Shown piece after piece: positions 59,922 through 64,000 of a stretch of 64,000 nt of DNA; position 1 is the stretch's first letter, and every line of letters begins with the position of its first letter. Source of the DNA: Narthecium ossifragum (lineage: Eukaryota > Streptophyta > Magnoliopsida > Dioscoreales > Nartheciaceae); contig OY986972.1 of assembly GCA_963920575.1 (NCBI GenBank), positions 823,501 to 887,500 of the forward strand, read 5' to 3'. The translations under genes were made by a program, and so were the position numbers. The notes below the pieces were generated by a model that saw only the letters and a program-made list of their open reading frames with translations, had not been told where the DNA came from and searched no databases.

Positions 59922-62900
59922 ATGTCGACCGGATTGACGATCGTCGGATGCTTTGCTTCCGGCACCATCAAGAGGCTGGTGGAGTTGGTCAGCTCGCCGG
60001 CGGTGAAGCAGTACGCGCTGCGGACAGGCCTTCAGGACGACATAAGGAAGCTGAGGGGTTCCCTGGTTAAGATCGACGCCCTCCTCCGCATCGCCGAGAG
60101 GAAGCGGGCGGAAGGTAGCGGCTGCCTCGACGAGCAGCTCCGGGAACTCAAGGATGCCGCATATGATGCCGAGGATTTGCTGGAGGAGTTCGAGTACGAG
60201 GTCTTAAGGGTGAAGATGGAGAGCGATAACCCCCAGGCAAGTGATTTCCTCTATTTTCTAGCTCTTATTAGAGATCCTAAAGAATCTTTTAAGTCCGCTG
60301 ATTTTTTTTGTTTTTTGCTTCTTCTTTTTTTGAAGTTGCAAAGTCTGAATGCTGCTGATGCTGCAAGTAAGGTGAGGGAGATCCGGGAGAGGTTAGATAA
60401 GCTTGATGATGAGGTGAGTCCTATTCTCGACAGGTTGTCAGCGGATGTCACTGCAACACCACAAGGGATTCCTGAGAGAGAGACCAGCTCCTTCCCTCAC
60501 ATATCTGATCAATTTGTTGGTCGAGATGAAGAGATTCAGAAGATAATAGAAGATTTGTTGCTGAATTCGGTTGAAGAAGGATCCGGGTCTAATAATATGA
60601 TGAAGAATCCAAGAGTCCTCCCAATAGTTGGTTTGGGAGGAGCGGGCAAGACTACTTTGGCTCAACATGTGTACAACCACGACACCATACAGAATCATTT
60701 TGAGTTGAAGATGTGGGTCTGTGTCTCTGAAAACTTTGATGTGAAACGGCTTACGAGCGAGATCATTGAAGAGGCATGTGAACATAGACCGAATACTTCA
60801 AGCTTGAATAGGCTCCAACAAACACTCAAGGAGAAAATTCAACACAGGAGATTTCTACTCGTCCTCGATGATCTTTGGAGCGAGGATCATGCTGAGTGGA
60901 AGAGACTATGTGCCCCATTAGCATTTGGATCTCATGAAAGCAAAATCTTGGTGACGACTCGATCAGAGAAAATTGCCAGCATTATATGCACTATGCCTCC
61001 TATACTTTTGGGGGGCATAGCTGAGGAAGAGTACTGGGCATTTTTCAGAAGTTGCGCATTTGGTAGCAGGAGTCATGAAAACCATCCAAAGCTGGTGGCA
61101 ATTGGTAGGACAATAGCAAAGCGATTGAGGGGATCCCCTTTGGCTGCAAAGACACTGGGGAGATTGTTAAGTGTTCAATTTGATGAGAACCACTGGGAAA
61201 GCATTATGGATAATGAAATATGGCTACGCCGACAAGACCAAAATGACATTATGCCAGTGTTGGAGCTGAGTTATAAGCAGCTGCCTGGGCACTTGAAGCA
61301 GTGCTTTGCTTACTGTTCATTGTTTCCCAAGGACCATTGGTTCGATGAAGATTGGCTAGTGAAGATGTGGATGGCACAAGGTTTCATTAAGGGCGATGCA
61401 AGCAAGCGACCGGAAGATGTCGGCAGCCACTATGTCCAAGATCTAGTGTTCAGATCATTCTTTCAACAACAACAAAACTATTGGGAGTCTGGCTTTGTAA
61501 TTCATGACTTGTTGCATGATATGGCACAGTACGTTTCAATCGAAGAATGTCGTAGAATAGAGGATGTCAAGTCAGAAAGCATCCCATGTACAGTTCGCCA
61601 TCTATCAATATATACAAATGAGTGGAAGCTGTGGACATTAAATAATATGTGTGAGCTTAAGAAGCTACGAACCCTTGTCCTCTCTGGTCCAGTTATACTT
61701 GATCATAACAGTAGTCAGGCTTTGCATGAGTTTTTTGTTGAACTAACAAGCATACGGGTGTTGGATCTTAGTAATTGTGGTTTGAAGGAGTTGCCTGAGA
61801 GCATTGGAAACCTGAAGCATCTCCGGTACTTGGATGTCTCTTATAATTTCAATATGGTGATGTTGCCAGAATCTTTGTGTCATCTTTACAATCTCCAAGT
61901 TCTAGATGTATCCTGTCCAATTAAGAGCTTGCCAGGTGACATCTCCAACTTGATTTCCTTGAGACATCTAATTGCAGCAGATGACGTGATTTCCCAAATA
62001 GGAGGAATAGGAAAGCTCACCTCTCTCCAAAAACTAAACATGAACTATGCAGTGAAAAGAGAAGACGGGCACAAGATCATAGAATTGAGGGATATGAATC
62101 AACTCCGTGGGCGTCTTCGAATAAGCAATCTCGAGAATGTGGAGAACAAGAACGAGGCCATCATCAACGGTGCTATCCTGAGAGACAAACTGCACATTGA
62201 TGTATTACAGCTGTCATGGTCATCTAGTAGGAGCGACGACCCCAACTTGCCGATCAACGATGAAGAGGTCCTTGAAGGCTTGGAACCACCTCTCAATATC
62301 AAATCCCTAGAAATCGATGGATATGGGGGTGTCGGATTTCCAAGCTGGTTCAGTATACAACACCTCTCAAATCTGAATAGTTTGCAGTTGGCGAATTGTA
62401 GAAGCTTGGACTGCTGGGAACGTCTAGTTCTAGTGCTTGGACAGCTGCCCTACCTCAAGTCTCTGAGTTTCAGATCGATTCCAGCAATGAAGAAAATTGA
62501 TGATGAATTATTCAAGGGCTTTCCATCACTTGAAGAGCTAGAATTCGTTGGCATTGAAGGATGGGAAGAATGGTCTGGAGGAGGAGGAGGAGAATGCGAC
62601 GTCCCATTTTTCCCTCTTCTGCGCGTGCTTACAATTGAAAACTGCCCGAAACTGAGAAATATATCAAGCCACCTTCCTCTGTCACTTGCGACACTGAGCA
62701 TCGACTATTGCGAAGAATTGACCTCTATGCCAGTCGAGAGGTTAAAACAACTCGTCTCTCTGGAGAGGTTGGTAATCTCGAACTGCCCCAAGCTCGGATC
62801 CTCCGTGGTTCTGGCGCAGCAGCAGGTGGATGAAGAAGAAGATCATCATGGTGGTGGTGGTGGAGGTGGTGGTGGTAACAACAACAACATCCAGCTCCTT

Positions 62901-63653
62901 CCCTCATCCCTGAAATTACTTCATTTCTTATCATGTGGCCAACTCATCAGATGGATCCCAAGGTGCTTGCTGAACCTCACCTCTCTCACCCATTTGGAGA
63001 TACAGGAATGCCCGCACATAACATCCCTCCCGAGAGAGGTGATGCGTCAGCTGACAGCACTTGAGGTGTTGTCTCTTCAGGACTGTCAAGAGTTGATGAC
63101 GTTGGAAGGACTACAAGCTCTTCCATCGCTCGGGAGACTCGACATAAGGAAGTGCCCGAAGCTGGTGCTGGCTGCAGCATCCTCACAGCTGCATCCCGCC
63201 CAAGGGGATGATGATCGGGAGGATGCGTTCCCGTCTCTCGTTGAACTCATAGTCGACGATACATCTATGCTCACGTTGCAGCCTCTAAGAGGAAGACTGC
63301 GATTCCTCTTAAGACTAAGCATAGTAAAATCTTTGCAATCTGCTATGTTTAGTGGTGCTGAGGAGCAAGCTGTATTGCAAGATCTCACCTCCCTGCAAAC
63401 CCTACATATCTTTGACTGTAAGAATCTTCTTTCCCTCCCACCAGAACTGCACACTCTTTCCTCCCTCCAACAGTTGGATATATCCGACTGCTCAGAGATC
63501 CAGTCGCTGCCAGAGAAGGGCCTGCTCACCTCCCTCACATACTTGAGAATGATAGGATGCCATCCAGTATTGAAGGAGCGCTGCCAAAAGGAGACGGGAC
63601 CTGATTGGCACAAAATTTCCCACATCGAGTATGTCGATATAGACACTAATTAG
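59922..63653 (+). CDS. CC-NB-LRR immune receptor, copy 3, intact
   Basis: Cytosolic CNL-type receptor that recognises pathogen effectors and triggers cell death (family knowledge). I place the start at ATG 59922 (gaaaATGTCG); the frame extends upstream only through a GTG. Exon 1 is 59922-60236, the GC..AG intron is 60237-60335, and exon 2 runs to the stop at 63653, giving 1210 residues. Order: coiled coil (1-~135, YDAEDLLEEF), P-loop GLGGAGKTTLAQ (~204), RNBS-A FELKMWVCVSENFDV, kinase-2 LLVLDDLWSED (~278), RNBS-B KILVTTRS, GLPL-type GSPLAAKTLG (~368), RNBS-D CFAYCSLFPKD (~430) and IHDLLHDMAQ at the MHD position (~493). LRRs run from about 520 to 1205. A Gly-rich, Asn-rich low-complexity loop (nt 62845-62890) interrupts the LRR. 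The intron is 99 bp without a stop, so unspliced RNA would encode 33 extra residues in frame. The only intact member in the window. Confidence 0.92.
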   Translation: MSTGLTIVGCFASGTIKRLVELVSSPAVKQYALRTGLQDDIRKLRGSLVKIDALLRIAERKRAEGSGCLDEQLRELKDAAYDAEDLLEEFEYEVLRVKMESDNPQASDFLYFLALIRDPKESFKSADFFCFLLLLFLKLQSLNAADAASKVREIRERLDKLDDEVSPILDRLSADVTATPQGIPERETSSFPHISDQFVGRDEEIQKIIEDLLLNSVEEGSGSNNMMKNPRVLPIVGLGGAGKTTLAQHVYNHDTIQNHFELKMWVCVSENFDVKRLTSEIIEEACEHRPNTSSLNRLQQTLKEKIQHRRFLLVLDDLWSEDHAEWKRLCAPLAFGSHESKILVTTRSEKIASIICTMPPILLGGIAEEEYWAFFRSCAFGSRSHENHPKLVAIGRTIAKRLRGSPLAAKTLGRLLSVQFDENHWESIMDNEIWLRRQDQNDIMPVLELSYKQLPGHLKQCFAYCSLFPKDHWFDEDWLVKMWMAQGFIKGDASKRPEDVGSHYVQDLVFRSFFQQQQNYWESGFVIHDLLHDMAQYVSIEECRRIEDVKSESIPCTVRHLSIYTNEWKLWTLNNMCELKKLRTLVLSGPVILDHNSSQALHEFFVELTSIRVLDLSNCGLKELPESIGNLKHLRYLDVSYNFNMVMLPESLCHLYNLQVLDVSCPIKSLPGDISNLISLRHLIAADDVISQIGGIGKLTSLQKLNMNYAVKREDGHKIIELRDMNQLRGRLRISNLENVENKNEAIINGAILRDKLHIDVLQLSWSSSRSDDPNLPINDEEVLEGLEPPLNIKSLEIDGYGGVGFPSWFSIQHLSNLNSLQLANCRSLDCWERLVLVLGQLPYLKSLSFRSIPAMKKIDDELFKGFPSLEELEFVGIEGWEEWSGGGGGECDVPFFPLLRVLTIENCPKLRNISSHLPLSLATLSIDYCEELTSMPVERLKQLVSLERLVISNCPKLGSSVVLAQQQVDEEEDHHGGGGGGGGGNNNNIQLLPSSLKLLHFLSCGQLIRWIPRCLLNLTSLTHLEIQECPHITSLPREVMRQLTALEVLSLQDCQELMTLEGLQALPSLGRLDIRKCPKLVLAAASSQLHPAQGDDDREDAFPSLVELIVDDTSMLTLQPLRGRLRFLLRLSIVKSLQSAMFSGAEEQAVLQDLTSLQTLHIFDCKNLLSLPPELHTLSSLQQLDISDCSEIQSLPEKGLLTSLTYLRMIGCHPVLKERCQKETGPDWHKISHIEYVDIDTN

Positions 63654-63696
63654 ATCCTGCCAGTGGTTTCTATGCTTCCCTCCCTCAATGTATCTT

Positions 63697-63749
<53 letters not shown>

Positions 63750-64000
63750 TCAATCTTCTCTTGTAAAGAAAGGAAAGGAAAGGCACATCTCTTGATGTTG
63801 CTTCCTATAAAGCCCCTTGGTCTTTAATTTTCCGTCAAGAGAAGAAACAGAGACAGCATTTCACTATTGGATACTCTTCTTACTGGTCAGTAAATAACCT
63901 CCTCAATTTACACATATGTCTATATTCCGATTCTTTTTTTGTTGATTAATTGAGCTTTTAAGCTAGGAAATTGATTGCTTGCTATATAAATTAGCTGCTG
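63654..64000 (+). other. 3' flank of NLR copy 3
   Basis: Shared with 22240-22590 and 45965-46290. Contains a (TA)n tract of about 50 bp (63697-63746), longer than in the other copies. It runs off the window. Confidence 0.6.

Larger units (their letters stand above)
56880..64000 (+). repeat. Duplicated NLR segment, copy 3 (runs off the window)
   Basis: 56880-57134 and 58784 onward correspond to 16675 onward in copy 1, interrupted only by the family B solo LTR. Identity is high across the upstream region, the NLR and the downstream flank, which continues past the window end. Confidence 0.88.

Noticed and set aside
1..64000. tRNA or rRNA genes
   Set aside because: I saw no cloverleaf A/B box pair or rRNA-like segment on reading both strands, but a covariance-model search was not possible here.

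Overview
The window is nuclear DNA of a flowering plant. It has introns with GT..AG (and one GC..AG) junctions, plastid-targeted genes, CC-NB-LRR resistance genes, and LINE, MULE, gypsy and copia remnants. GC-rich 5' ends of the resistance genes and the CC-only NLR type lean towards a monocot, but I cannot name the species from sequence alone.

Left part (1-16.4 kb): two single-copy plastid-function genes lie on the minus strand. One is a complete 12-exon homogentisate phytyltransferase gene (HPT1/VTE2, tocopherol synthesis, 5724-11238), which I assembled exon by exon with every junction in phase. The other is an intronless P-class pentatricopeptide gene (13308-15806) resembling PPR10/At2g18940. 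Between and around them are MITEs and old repeat debris.

Right part (16.4-64 kb): a segment carrying a CC-NB-LRR gene is present three times, all on the plus strand. Copy 1 (17980-22239) is full length but broken by a one-base insertion and a nonsense codon. Copy 2 (43923-45921) has lost most of its LRR. Copy 3 (59922-63653) is intact. The copies have been split and spaced by transposons: a MULE with long terminal inverted repeats (about 29.1-37.9 kb), a 5'-truncated RNase H-bearing LINE with a perfect 14-bp target duplication (38004-43561), an Athila-like gag-protease fragment beside a 1.8-kb inverted minisatellite, and five solo LTRs, each bounded by a perfect 5-bp target duplication. A partial KAKU4-like nuclear-envelope gene lies between copies 2 and 3.

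The most unusual signal is in the solo LTRs. Five LTRs of at least three unrelated families (one copia-like, two gypsy-like) each carry an array of short palindromes (GATCGATC, or GGTCGATC/GATCGACC). The palindromes come in pairs with a nearly invariant spacing. It is exactly 22 bp in 16 of 16 pairs in three LTRs, 12 bp almost throughout a fourth, and a mixture of mainly 12 and 22-23 bp in the copia LTR. In four of the five LTRs the array or part of it ends 22-65 bp upstream of a TATA box. This looks like a shared cis-regulatory or hairpin module acquired by unrelated retroelements of this genome.
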